Source: SD8 sp035528475 (GTDB taxonomy: Archaea; Halobacteriota; Methanomicrobia; Methanomicrobiales; Methanospirillaceae). Taken from it: 33,989 nt of DNA. The notes under the pieces were generated by a model. That model was not told where the DNA came from and did no database searches. It worked only from the letters and a program-made list of their open reading frames with translations. Below, piece by piece: positions 16,290-24,284 of the stretch (positions within the stretch are counted from its first letter, which is position 1; each line of letters starts with the position of its first letter). The stretch covers positions 1-33,989 of the forward strand of contig DATKYO010000039.1 in assembly GCA_035528475.1 (NCBI GenBank), written 5' to 3'. The translations under genes were made by a program, and so were the position numbers.

Positions 16290-16364
16290 TGGGGTCGCTG
16301 AGATTCGAACTCAGGTCACAGCATCCCGAACGCCATAGGATAGTCCAGGCTACCCCACGACCCC
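16290..16364 (-). tRNA. tRNA-Pro (anticodon CGG)
   Basis: A full cloverleaf on the minus strand. The acceptor stem GGGGTCG (16358-16364) pairs perfectly with CGACCCC (16291-16297). The T stem is CTGAG/CTCAG around TTCGAAT, the anticodon CGG is at 16326-16328 with G after it, and the discriminator is A at 16290. CCA is not encoded and no intron is seen. The anticodon stem TGGCG/TGCTG contains three G-U wobble pairs, which is weak. The 5' end directly abuts the rpoN stop codon, so it must be cut out of the operon transcript. Confidence 0.95.
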
Positions 16365-16553
16365 TCACTGATACGGATTGAGATCATCAATAATCTCCTT
16401 GTGCGTCAGTAACATCCTCCGGCAACAATAGCGGAAAATCCCGAGATCGTCGAGGATCACTTTGGGATCCTCGCCCGCATCTCTTCGCTGCTTGAACTCT
16501 TCGAATGCGGCGGAAATTACTTTTCCACAGGTGAAACATCGGACCGGTATCAT
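16365..16553 (-). CDS. rpoN: DNA-directed RNA polymerase subunit N (Rpo10)
   Basis: A 62-residue zinc-binding subunit matching Rpb10, which anchors the Rpo3-Rpo11 platform of the polymerase. It begins MIPVRCFTCGKVI, holding the first Cys pair (CFTC), with the second pair CC in RYCCRRM, the four zinc ligands of the family. It lies 31 bases after rps9. Its TGA at 16365-16367 is immediately followed by the first base of the tRNA-Pro. Confidence 0.96.
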   Translation of the reverse strand: MIPVRCFTCGKVISAAFEEFKQRRDAGEDPKVILDDLGIFRYCCRRMLLTHKEIIDDLNPYQ

Positions 16554-16584
16554 GTCGGTTTGTTCTCCCTTTTATTTGGATATC

Positions 16585-16986
16585 TCAACGATAAGACTTT
16601 TGGAACTTCTTCCTCGCTCCGCGGCCATGAGGTTTCTTCGCTTCTTTCTGGCGCGAATCGTTCACGAGAAGCGTTCTGTCATAAGTCAGATAGATATCTT
16701 TGATCAGTGGATCATTATGCCATTTGAGGATTCCACGAGCCAGAGCTGTGCGGATCGCTTCTGCCTGGCCCATGATTCCCCCGCCATGCACATCGATGGA
16801 TACATCGACACCGTCAATAGCCTTCGGAACCAGGAGAAGAGGCTCAGATATCTTCATACTGACCATCTCGTTCGGAAATACCTCAAGAGGCACCGAGTTG
16901 ATTCTGACCCGGCCTTTGCCCGTCTTTAAAGTCGCCCTTGCGATGGCCGTTTTCCGTTTTCCACTTGTATTTACAATTTTTACCAT
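16585..16986 (-). CDS. rps9: 30S ribosomal protein S9 (uS9)
   Basis: A 133-residue archaeal uS9. It starts MVKIVNTSGKRKTAIARA and ends with the highly basic GRGARKKFQKSYR tail that reaches the decoding site. The longest frame begins at 17013 inside rpl13; I chose the ATG at 16986 because a GGTGAT site overlapping the rpl13 stop precedes it and the family start fits. Confidence 0.95.
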   Translation of the reverse strand: MVKIVNTSGKRKTAIARATLKTGKGRVRINSVPLEVFPNEMVSMKISEPLLLVPKAIDGVDVSIDVHGGGIMGQAEAIRTALARGILKWHNDPLIKDIYLTYDRTLLVNDSRQKEAKKPHGRGARKKFQKSYR

Positions 16987-16996
16987 GTTATCACCA

Positions 16997-17419
16997 TCAG
17001 AATTTGGCACCAAGGAACGAGCTTACAGCCCCCACAGTCACATACTGGGGATTGTTCAGCCTTTCAATATGTGCCTCTTCCAGGGATTCCATCTCCTTTT
17101 CGTTGTATTCCTCGGGAACGCCGACATATACACGTACGCGTTTGAAGGCATCAGCCCCTGCAGGCCTTTTGTAAGGGAGCATTCCCCTTATAGTCCGTTT
17201 TACAATATGATCCGGCCTTCGAGGGAAAAATGGTCCGCCTTCGACAGATCCCCTTCTCCTCTTCTGCCCATAATTCCCCAGCACACGGGCCCTGCTGCCT
17301 GAAATGACCACACCTTCCGCGTTGACTATCGCAATATCTTCTCCATTCAGTGCTCTTTTCGCAACGATACTGGCCAGTCTGCCAAGAAGAAGTTCTTTAC
17401 CATCAATTATCGTAACCAT
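16997..17419 (-). CDS. rpl13: 50S ribosomal protein L13 (uL13)
   Basis: A 140-residue archaeal uL13. It shows IDGKELLLGRLASIVAK, the GNYGQKRRRGSVEGGPFFPR segment and IRGMLPYKRPAGADAFKR. It lies between rpl18e and rps9, the normal euryarchaeal order, with gaps of six and ten bases. Confidence 0.96.
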   Translation of the reverse strand: MVTIIDGKELLLGRLASIVAKRALNGEDIAIVNAEGVVISGSRARVLGNYGQKRRRGSVEGGPFFPRRPDHIVKRTIRGMLPYKRPAGADAFKRVRVYVGVPEEYNEKEMESLEEAHIERLNNPQYVTVGAVSSFLGAKF

Positions 17420-17425
17420 CCCCCT

Positions 17426-17794
17426 TCACCTCAGAATCCGGACCTTGCTGCCTTGGGGATTGTCCCTGATCAGCTCTTCGATGCTCAAACACTGTCCATT
17501 TGCACTCTTTATCTTTGTTGAAGCGGATTCACTGAAATTGAGTGCAGCTACCTTTACCGACATCTCCAGAAGTCCACTACCAAGGACCTTTCCAGGCACG
17601 AGGATGGTCTCTCCGTTCACTGCATACCTGTTGATTTTGCTTAAGTTGACCTCAGCATAATTTTTACTGGTGGTTTCAAGCCGGGTAGCAATATCCCGCC
17701 AGATATTGACTTCATTCTCCCTTGATGCCGCCTTCAGCATATAAATAAGATCAAGAAGACGGATGTTGGATTTTTTATTCTTCCTTCTCTTCAT
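17426..17794 (-). CDS. rpl18e: 50S ribosomal protein L18e (eL18)
   Basis: A 122-residue eL18, found in archaea and eukaryotes. It carries LLDLIYMLKAASRENEVNIW, EVNLSKINRYA and VPGKVLGSGLL. The start at 17794 overlaps the end of rpoD by 20 bases and is preceded by GGGAGTGA, so translational coupling to rpoD is likely. Confidence 0.95.
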   Translation of the reverse strand: MKRRKNKKSNIRLLDLIYMLKAASRENEVNIWRDIATRLETTSKNYAEVNLSKINRYAVNGETILVPGKVLGSGLLEMSVKVAALNFSESASTKIKSANGQCLSIEELIRDNPQGSKVRILR

Positions 17795-18620
17795 CTATAG
17801 TCACTCCCGATATTTCACCAATACATTCCATAAGATCGGCCGACTGCTCCTTTATGTAGACCAGAGCCTGCTCAATGATCGTCTTTACTGGCAGTGAGCC
17901 GTCGCCTTCCACCACAAAAATAAACCTTGAATTGTCAGCTTTCACTTTTATAGCGGGTTCATCGCCAATTCCTGTTCCGATACATGCCCGTTCGCAGAGC
18001 CTGCACAGAGAACATTCCTCAATACGCTCAGGGATAGGCACTACCTTCTTATGCTCAAGTGTAAGAATCCCCCGCGGGCATTCATCCACGCACCGGCCAC
18101 AGGCGTCACAGTTATCCCTCACATCAATTACCGGGAAATTCTTATAGCCACAAGCGCTGGTGGGCTGCCATTTTGCATGCTCCTCCCCTGCCGAAAATAC
18201 CGCTTTTGCCTCAAGAACCACTTTCTGGTCTTTTGTGAGCTTGACAATTGGTATATTCGGATCTGCCGGTTCGGCTGTAGGATCTGCCGGTATAAGGTCA
18301 CGGGAATATATAGTACCCGGCCCTTCCACGCTCAACGTATATGTTACCGTGCATGCCGGGCATCCTTCGCCATTGCAGGTACACTTCTCCCTGCGGACAT
18401 AGCAGCTGCTTTCTGTCCGGAGCGGGATAAGTCCCAGTCTGTGTGCAAGCATCTCATCAAATAGGGCACTGGTATTGTCATAGATGCGAATCTCGTCGAT
18501 AGCCAGAGTCGGCACCTGACCGATCATGGCCCTCCGGATTGCATTGGCAAACGCAGTGCTGGAGGTCTGAAGGCAAAACCGCCCGACTGTATCATCAAGC
18601 CTGGAAAATGCGATCTCCAT
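17775..18620 (-). CDS. rpoD: DNA-directed RNA polymerase subunit D (Rpo3) with two 4Fe-4S motifs
   Basis: A 281-residue homologue of Rpb3/alpha that dimerises with Rpo11 to begin polymerase assembly. The alpha-like core (AFANAIRRAMIGQVPT, LAHRLGLIPL) is followed by a four-cysteine patch CTCNGEGCPAC near residues 80-90. Between about residues 168 and 216 is an inserted ferredoxin-like domain with two complete cluster motifs, CDACGRCVDECP and CSLCRLCERAC. Some methanogen subunits carry two clusters, others one or none; this gene has all eight ligands. The dimerisation domain closes the C terminus. It shares one base with the rps11 stop. Confidence 0.96.
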   Translation of the reverse strand: MEIAFSRLDDTVGRFCLQTSSTAFANAIRRAMIGQVPTLAIDEIRIYDNTSALFDEMLAHRLGLIPLRTESSCYVRREKCTCNGEGCPACTVTYTLSVEGPGTIYSRDLIPADPTAEPADPNIPIVKLTKDQKVVLEAKAVFSAGEEHAKWQPTSACGYKNFPVIDVRDNCDACGRCVDECPRGILTLEHKKVVPIPERIEECSLCRLCERACIGTGIGDEPAIKVKADNSRFIFVVEGDGSLPVKTIIEQALVYIKEQSADLMECIGEISGVTIDEEKEE

Positions 18621-19015
18621 TACACTCTCCTTCCCCGGCGTCCACCCTTGGCCCGGATGGAATCGTGCGGGACAGGAGTTACATCTTCAATCCGCCCGAT
18701 TCTCATACCTGCCCTGGCCAGGGCACGGATTGCCGCTTGAGCCCCGGGACCCGGGCTGCGTTGTTTACCCCTTCCCGGCGCCCTTACTTTCACATGAACT
18801 CCAACAATGCCCTTTTCCATAGCGTTCTGGGCAACATTGGAGGCCATCTGCATTGCTGCATAAGGCGAACTCTCATTCCTGTCCTGCTTTACTACCATTC
18901 CACCGCTGCTCTTGGTAACAGTCTCCGCACCCGAGAGATCGGTGATAGTGATGATTGTGTTATTAAACGAGGCGAATATATGCGCAATACCCCATTTTTC
19001 CTTATCACTGGCCAT
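18620..19015 (-). CDS. rps11: 30S ribosomal protein S11 (uS11)
   Basis: A 131-residue archaeal uS11 with WGIAHIFASFNNTIITITDLSG at the N terminus and VTPVPHDSIRAKGGRRGRRV at the C terminus. It sits two bases after rps4 and overlaps the rpoD start by one base. Confidence 0.97.
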   Translation of the reverse strand: MASDKEKWGIAHIFASFNNTIITITDLSGAETVTKSSGGMVVKQDRNESSPYAAMQMASNVAQNAMEKGIVGVHVKVRAPGRGKQRSPGPGAQAAIRALARAGMRIGRIEDVTPVPHDSIRAKGGRRGRRV

Positions 19016-19017
19016 AA

Positions 19018-19563
19018 CTATCTCCCTGCCTTGCTAATCCTTGCTCTCTCTGCATGGTCGGTACCGGAAAGAGGGGATTTCCCATAATAGGAGATCTCGG
19101 TCTCCTCGTTCCTTACCACCCGGTAACTCGGTATATTAATCCTTTTGCCATTCACTGCGATATGCCCATGAGTAATGAGCTGGCGGGACTGTTTTGGAGA
19201 ACGGGCAAGTCCCTGCCGATACACCATGGTCTGCAGCCTGCGCTCAAATTCCTGTTGAACCTTCAGGGAAAGCACGTTGTCAATTCCTGCATCAGGGCCC
19301 AATAACCCGATCCTCTGCATGTGACCAATAAGCTGGTTTTTCTTGGCCTCCACAACAGCCGTGTCGGTCCCGGTGGACATAAGGGCCAGCAGGTCCCGTG
19401 CTGCCTTCCGGTAGCGGCGGAGGTAACTCTGGGCTTTCCATACCTCACGTTTGTTTCGCAGGCCATATTCAATCATCAACCGCGTTTCTTCTTCAATCCG
19501 CGTCTTTTCAAACGGCCTTTTAGGGGTCTGATACTGTTTGTGATTCTTTCCTGGGTATCCCAT
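19018..19563 (-). CDS. rps4: 30S ribosomal protein S4 (uS4)
   Basis: A 181-residue archaeal uS4, one of the first proteins to bind 16S rRNA. It shows MGYPGKNHKQYQTPKRPFEK and the S4 RNA-binding domain around ARSPKQSRQLITHGHIAVNG. It lies in the S13-S4-S11 order usual for archaea, 16 bases after rps13. Confidence 0.97.
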   Translation of the reverse strand: MGYPGKNHKQYQTPKRPFEKTRIEEETRLMIEYGLRNKREVWKAQSYLRRYRKAARDLLALMSTGTDTAVVEAKKNQLIGHMQRIGLLGPDAGIDNVLSLKVQQEFERRLQTMVYRQGLARSPKQSRQLITHGHIAVNGKRINIPSYRVVRNEETEISYYGKSPLSGTDHAERARISKAGR

Positions 19564-19579
19564 TCCATCACCGGGTTCC

Positions 19580-20032
19580 TTAGTCCTTCTTCCTTCTCAC
19601 ACCAACGGTGGTTCCCGTTCTGCCTGTGGATTTCGTCCTCTGTCCACGAACTTTCTGTCCGGTTTCGTGCCGAATCCCACGGTAACAACGAATCTTGCGC
19701 ATGAGGTTTATATCCTCATCCAGTGTGGTGAGTACATCTGTACCAAACAGGTGTTTTGGCTTCCCTGAGTAGATATCCCTGGGACGGTTGAGCATCCATA
19801 CAGGGACTTTTCCCACGTAGTTATCCACAACCTCGCGGAGGCGGTCCACATCCTCATCACCAAGACGACCCATCAAATCTCGTTCATTGACCTTCGCCAT
19901 CTGGGTTATCACTGCTGCGCTATGCCTACCCACGCCCTTGATTCCGGTCAACGCGATATGAACAGGTTTTGTCCCGTCAAGATCAGTGTTGCTGATTCGT
20001 ACGAAATATTTAATTTCTTCTTCTTGAGCCAT
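19580..20032 (-). CDS. rps13: 30S ribosomal protein S13 (uS13)
   Basis: A 150-residue archaeal uS13. It starts MAQEEEIKYFVRISNTDLDG, has ALTGIKGVGRHSA near residue 35 and ends with the basic RGQRTKSTGRTGTTVGVRRK segment. The longest frame starts inside the tRNA-Ser at 20113; the ATG at 20032 is preferred because GAGGG lies about six bases upstream and the sequence matches family starts. It is the first protein gene of the supercluster. Confidence 0.96.
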   Translation of the reverse strand: MAQEEEIKYFVRISNTDLDGTKPVHIALTGIKGVGRHSAAVITQMAKVNERDLMGRLGDEDVDRLREVVDNYVGKVPVWMLNRPRDIYSGKPKHLFGTDVLTTLDEDINLMRKIRCYRGIRHETGQKVRGQRTKSTGRTGTTVGVRRKKD

Positions 20033-20060
20033 CCAATCCCTCGTTTTCATGAGATTTAAG

Positions 20061-20145
20061 CGCTGAGGGAGGGATTTGAACCCTCGAGTCCCAAGGGGAC
20101 ACAGGTTTAGCAAACCTGCGCCATACCAGGCTTGGCTACCTCAAC
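20061..20145 (-). tRNA. tRNA-Ser (anticodon GCT)
   Basis: A class II tRNA with a long variable arm on the minus strand. The acceptor is GTTGAGG (20139-20145) with CCTCAGC (20062-20068), including one G-U pair. The anticodon stem is CAGGT/ACCTG around TTGCTAA, with anticodon GCT at 20109-20111. The variable arm folds as GTCCC/GGGAC, the T arm is GAGGG/CCCTC, and the discriminator is G. No CCA is encoded. It lies 28 bases before rps13 and probably leads the operon. Confidence 0.96.
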
Positions 20146-20171
20146 GGAGAATCTCGCATCTTTCGACACTC

Positions 20172-20189
20172 GCAGCATAAGAATGCTGC
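20172..20189 (-). promoter_or_regulatory. Perfect inverted repeat upstream of tRNA-Ser
   Basis: GCAGCAT and ATGCTGC form a perfect seven-base-pair stem with a four-base loop, 27 bases upstream of the mature tRNA 5' end. This is where the TATA box of the tRNA/ribosomal operon would be expected. No T-tract follows on the minus strand, so it is not an obvious terminator for the upstream kinase gene. An operator or promoter element is possible. The rest of 20146-20280 shows nothing clear. Confidence 0.45.
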
Positions 20190-20280
20190 TCCATGAATGG
20201 TGCTTACTAATTGGGAAGGAGGAGAATATAATCCTTTGCCCAGTGCCAGGGAAAACAGTGGAATACATGGGACTATCGCT

Positions 20281-21311
20281 TCAGGAACTCTGTGAAAATC
20301 GAAACCCGTCTTGTGGAATTTTTATCTCGAACCTGGCACATTTCCCGAAGTCCCCGCATTCCCTAATCCGTATGCCGGTTATCCCCAGAATTTCACGGGT
20401 AAGGAATAAACCAAGGCCGGAATTTACCCCATAACCCCGCTCAAAGATGAAACTTTTCTCTTCAACGGGTATTCCCGCGCCTTCATCTTCATAAAAAAGA
20501 GTCAGGATCCTGTCTTCTACTGCGGCATAAATCCTGATTAAATGTACATTTTCTCCATATTTCAGGGAGTTCTCGATAAGGGAAGAAAATACCTTCTCGA
20601 TGAGTTGATCGGTGAAAATTTCCAGGGGGCCGGTTTCTACATCAACATTGATACCTGAAAGATCCATTTTCCTTGCCACCGCCGCGGCAGTAGTTGTAAC
20701 ATTTGCCCATATCGGCCTGTCAGACCCAAGACTTTCATAGCACCTGGTAAAAGCTATATGATCACGGATCTTCTGCAGGGATTGTTCCACGATCCTCATG
20801 TGGCCACAAACAATTGGATCCTTCTCGATATTTTCTTTTATTATTTCCATATACCCTGACACAAGGTGTATCTGGTTCTGGATATCATGCCGGGTGATGC
20901 TGGAAAGGAGACGGAGTTTTTTGTTCGTTTCTTTTAAGGCATCTTCAGCGGCTTTCCTCGACCGTATATCCCTGAATACCACCTGTACGGCAGGTTTTCC
21001 CCTGTAAGAAAATCCCGTTGCCATAACCTCGACGTCGATAAATGTTCCGTCAATCCGTTTGAATTTCTCTTCGATCAGGGGCATAACCACCTCCTGCCCT
21101 TCAGTCATACTTTTAATACGATACCTGACAACTTCCAGAAAGTCGGGATGTACCACATCCAGAACGCTCTTTCCGATGAACTCATCAGTGCTTTAGGCCC
21201 CCATTAGTTGGGCTGCCTTGTCGTTCGCCAGAACAATTATCCCGTCCTGATGGATTGCCACCGCATCAAAAGAATTCTCAAGCAACCTTCTAATCCACTC
21301 TCTCCGGCCAT
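20281..21311 (-). pseudogene. PAS-domain sensor histidine kinase, broken in the PAS domain
   Basis: From 21192 down to 20281 the frame reads the second half of a PAS domain (STDEFIGKSVLDVVHPDF, then IDGTFIDVEV and VQVVFRDI). A methanogen-type histidine kinase follows: phospho-acceptor region SSITRHDIQNQIHLVSGYM, N box IENSLKYG, G1 box DEGAGIP, G2 box GLGLFLTREIL. In the same frame a TAA at 21193-21195 interrupts the PAS domain, and clear PAS sequence (LLENSFDAVAIHQDG, VLANDKAAQLMGA) continues upstream of it. That upstream part has no ATG in frame; a possible ATG at 21309-21311 is in another frame. The best reading is a decayed gene. A product from the GTG at 21156 would lack half its sensor domain. 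Confidence 0.7.
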
Positions 21312-21348
21312 GAAAAGAAGTGAATCCAGTACGAGGGGAACCGATGCT

Positions 21349-22338
21349 TTATGATCCGGGAAAAGTGAGGAGGGGTTTTCTTTTCCTCACCAGACCCCTG
21401 GCCGCCAATGCTGACGAAACGAGAGGGATGGCGATTGTTGCATCGCAGAAGCACTGTACCCGGGGAGATGTTACCGATTCTTTGCCCCAGCTTATTGCCT
21501 CTTCGAAGGTGCAGCCGGAAAGACCTCCCCAGTGGGGGGCATCAGTCGTATACTGGATAGCATATGCATGCCCCCCGAGGTCGGCATTATGAATGGATGC
21601 AATCACCTGGGTCTGCTGGATAAAGTTCTTGGGCACACCGCCCCCGACATATATTACCCCTGTCTTTCGTGAATTCTCCACAATCGTGGTGATCTCATCC
21701 GTATCGGAAATCTGGTCCACATCAACATTTGTCCCGTTTCTTCTGGCGATAACCAGACCTATACCGATAGATGAATCGCAGATTGCCGGTATGAAAACCG
21801 GCACCTTGTTGCGGCAGCAGGTTGACACAAGTGACTGGTTTTCCGGTCTTTCCCCAAGGACCCACTCTCCCAGCAACCGGATAAATTCCCGCGATGAGCC
21901 CCTGAAGGGGGCTATATCCCGTGCAAAATCGGCGATTCGCTGATCAATACCCCTAAACTCCTCTTCATACGCGAACACATCATAAATCCGATCAATTCCT
22001 TTAGAGAATAGCTCCCCGTCATCTACATGATGATGGCCCATATAATGGTATATCCCGAGATGTTCACAGATGTCATGGAAGATATTTGCACCAGTGGACA
22101 CAATGGCATCCACATAATTGTTTTCCACCAGGGAAATGAGGCATTTTTGCATCCCCGCTGGTATCATTGCCCCTGAAAGTCCGAGAAATATCGTGCAATC
22201 TTCGTCCTGTATCATCTGTGCCCAGATATCCACAGATTCTCCAAGTCTCCGACCCTGGAATCCCGTTTTACTCATGGCCTCCAGGAGCTCGCCCACATCA
22301 CGGGTCGGTCTGACAGGAACCGTTGGTCTCATAGCCAT
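21349..22338 (-). CDS. dys: Deoxyhypusine synthase
   Basis: A 329-residue NAD-dependent enzyme that transfers the aminobutyl group of spermidine to a lysine of aIF5A. Visible family features are LGLSGAMIPAGMQ, STGANIFHD, GGVPKNFIQQT and the active-site lysine in ISWGKES, so it looks functional. No Shine-Dalgarno site is seen before the ATG, and a TATA-like TTATGTAT lies about 26-29 bases upstream (22364-22371), suggesting a leaderless mRNA. The TAA stop is in the same frame as the broken kinase that follows. Confidence 0.95.
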   Translation of the reverse strand: MAMRPTVPVRPTRDVGELLEAMSKTGFQGRRLGESVDIWAQMIQDEDCTIFLGLSGAMIPAGMQKCLISLVENNYVDAIVSTGANIFHDICEHLGIYHYMGHHHVDDGELFSKGIDRIYDVFAYEEEFRGIDQRIADFARDIAPFRGSSREFIRLLGEWVLGERPENQSLVSTCCRNKVPVFIPAICDSSIGIGLVIARRNGTNVDVDQISDTDEITTIVENSRKTGVIYVGGGVPKNFIQQTQVIASIHNADLGGHAYAIQYTTDAPHWGGLSGCTFEEAISWGKESVTSPRVQCFCDATIAIPLVSSALAARGLVRKRKPLLTFPGS

Positions 22339-22666
22339 TTCGGGTATGTGTTTTCTCTCTATGATACATAAGTATTGTCACAATGAAGATGTAAAAAACC
22401 CATTTCAGGAAAAATAGGGCTTTTTAAAAGAAATTGCCATATCGAATTATTCTTTAGATTTGCATTCGGGTTTTTAAAAAATCAAGGTGCCTCCTTTTTT
22501 GGATTATGTCCCGCACGGAAAATAACCGGACCAGAAAAGCGAGAGAAAGATATTTTATATGTATACTCATTAAATTCCGCGAATAATGGATTTTGGGCCT
22601 TTGCTTCATTAGTATGAATTGCCAGGCCGGACCGTACGGGCGATTGGATAATAATTATAAAAAAGA
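22339..22666. other. 328-base intergenic region with a possible structured RNA
   Basis: No protein gene is visible. It holds the promoter of deoxyhypusine synthase at its left end and two A/T-rich blocks. Near 22596-22628 is a compact foldable element: GGCCT (22596-22600) with AGGCC (22624-22628), enclosing TTCAT (22605-22609) with ATGAA (22614-22618). A TATA-like run at about 22551-22563 on the plus strand precedes it. A T-rich run (minus strand, 22650-22666) directly after the last CBS gene may end that operon. Confidence 0.4.
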
Positions 22667-23443
22667 CTAGAGCGCTTTTACCAGGGATTCCCTGGTTACA
22701 AGCCCTAAAAGTTTTCCCTGGTTGGTGACAGGGATAGAACTGATATTTTTTTCCAGCATGACATCCACTACATCGTCAATATTAATGTCTGTGGTCACGG
22801 AGAGCACCGGAAAGGACATGATATCCTTTACAAGCAGGTTCCTGATCCGGTGGTCCTGGTGTTTCTCTTCCACAACCTCGCGGAATTTCCTAAGTGCCAC
22901 CGCTACATCGGTCTCGGTTACAATCCCGGATATGCTCTGGTTCTCAGTGACGACAAACCTCTTGATGTTGTCATCGAGCATCCTTCGCCTGAGATGAACC
23001 ACACGCTCATCCTCTTCGATGGTATATGCATGCTCCATTATCTCTTCAAGTCCCACTGCCGGACGATACACCTTTAAAAGATCTCCTGTACTGACCTGCC
23101 CTATAAGACGATGGTCTTCATCATAGACCACCACCAGTTTATACACCTGGAGGAGCGGAATGAGCACATCTACATCCTGGTCAGGGTACACAGTAGTAAA
23201 TTCCCCGTCCACAACATTTGCCACATGAATAGAGTTGGGGGAAATGTCCGAATTTTTCTTTGAGCCCAACTTTTCCGCGACGCTCTGCCTGGATACTGTT
23301 CCAATTACCGTGTTATTGTTGGTGACAATAAGGGGATCAATCCCTTCAACCAGCATTTTATCCAGAGCCTCAGTGACCAGTGCTGATTTTGCAATCGTTA
23401 CCGGTTTTGACATGATATCTTTTACAAATACATCCTCATTCAT
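22667..23443 (-). CDS. Four-CBS-domain protein (fifth gene of CBS operon)
   Basis: A 258-residue protein made only of CBS motifs. These lie at about residues 7-60 (VKDIMSKPVTIAKSALVTEA), 73-125, 132-185 and 203-258 (VKDIMSFPVLSV ... LLGLVTRESLVKAL). Pairs of CBS motifs form Bateman modules that bind adenosyl ligands such as AMP, ATP, SAM or MTA in known proteins. No catalytic or membrane domain is attached, so it would have to act by binding a partner. The start overlaps the previous gene by four bases (ATGA) and is preceded by GGGAGTG. Confidence 0.9.
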   Translation of the reverse strand: MNEDVFVKDIMSKPVTIAKSALVTEALDKMLVEGIDPLIVTNNNTVIGTVSRQSVAEKLGSKKNSDISPNSIHVANVVDGEFTTVYPDQDVDVLIPLLQVYKLVVVYDEDHRLIGQVSTGDLLKVYRPAVGLEEIMEHAYTIEEDERVVHLRRRMLDDNIKRFVVTENQSISGIVTETDVAVALRKFREVVEEKHQDHRIRNLLVKDIMSFPVLSVTTDINIDDVVDVMLEKNISSIPVTNQGKLLGLVTRESLVKAL

Positions 23444-24279
23444 TGGGCCACTCCCTTGATGATATCGTCTCTTTTCATGATACCCTTGATATCCTTGCCT
23501 TCGGTGACTACCAGGCTGTTAATACAATGGCTGCGCATCAACTGGACCGCATCCGAAACAGAGGTCTCTGGTGAAACCGTAATCACCGGCCGGGACATTA
23601 GGTCTTCTGCCACCGTTGATGCTTCAAATACATATCTGAAGACCTTCCTTCCCGCGGATTCCTGTCTTCTGAGTATTTTGATATCCTTTATCGGTAATTC
23701 GGCTTTTTCGTTTGCATACATATAAAATGCCAGATTGCTCTCTGTAATAAGCCCGGCCAGCGTGCCATCATTATTTACTACTACAACCTTATCATCCCTC
23801 TCCCTCATGATGTCAATTACATGATCAAGGGAATGGTAGCGACTCACCGTGATTGCATCTTCCATGATGTCGGCAACCCTGGTTGAGAGCCTTCCAATAT
23901 GCGAGGAGCGCAAGAGATCCGATTTGGTGACAATTCCTATGAGCGTTCCATTTTCTATTACCGGCAGCCCGCTGATATCCCCTTCGATCATCATGGCTGC
24001 AATCTCTTTTATAGTCGCATCTGGCGGAATAGAGATAGGATCGGGAGTCATCAGGACATGAACAGGTATATGATCAATCGGCCTGCGCCTCCAGACAGGC
24101 TCAGTCTGACGAAGTTTATACCCGATATCTTTCTTGGTGATAATGCCTATCAGTTTTTCCGCTTCGAGGACGGGCAACCTGGATATCTTGTGTTTCAGCA
24201 TAAGATTCCTTGCATAGGAGACATTCTCACCCGGTGCAACTATAAAAACGGGGGAAGTCATCACATCAGAAGCATTCAT
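23440..24279 (-). CDS. Four-CBS-domain protein (fourth gene of CBS operon)
   Basis: A 279-residue protein with four CBS motifs, at about residues 3-55 (ASDVMTSPVFIVAPGENV), 72-125 (VLMTPDPISIPPDATIKEI), 135-190 (VADIMEDAITVSRYH) and 222-277 (AEDLMSRPVITVSPETSV). A charged linker with LRRQESAGRK separates the third and fourth. I chose the ATG at 24279, five bases after GGGAGTGA, over the GTG at 24288 that overlaps the previous stop. The ligand is unknown. Confidence 0.88.
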   Translation of the reverse strand: MNASDVMTSPVFIVAPGENVSYARNLMLKHKISRLPVLEAEKLIGIITKKDIGYKLRQTEPVWRRRPIDHIPVHVLMTPDPISIPPDATIKEIAAMMIEGDISGLPVIENGTLIGIVTKSDLLRSSHIGRLSTRVADIMEDAITVSRYHSLDHVIDIMRERDDKVVVVNNDGTLAGLITESNLAFYMYANEKAELPIKDIKILRRQESAGRKVFRYVFEASTVAEDLMSRPVITVSPETSVSDAVQLMRSHCINSLVVTEGKDIKGIMKRDDIIKGVAQ

Positions 24280-24284
24280 TCCTA

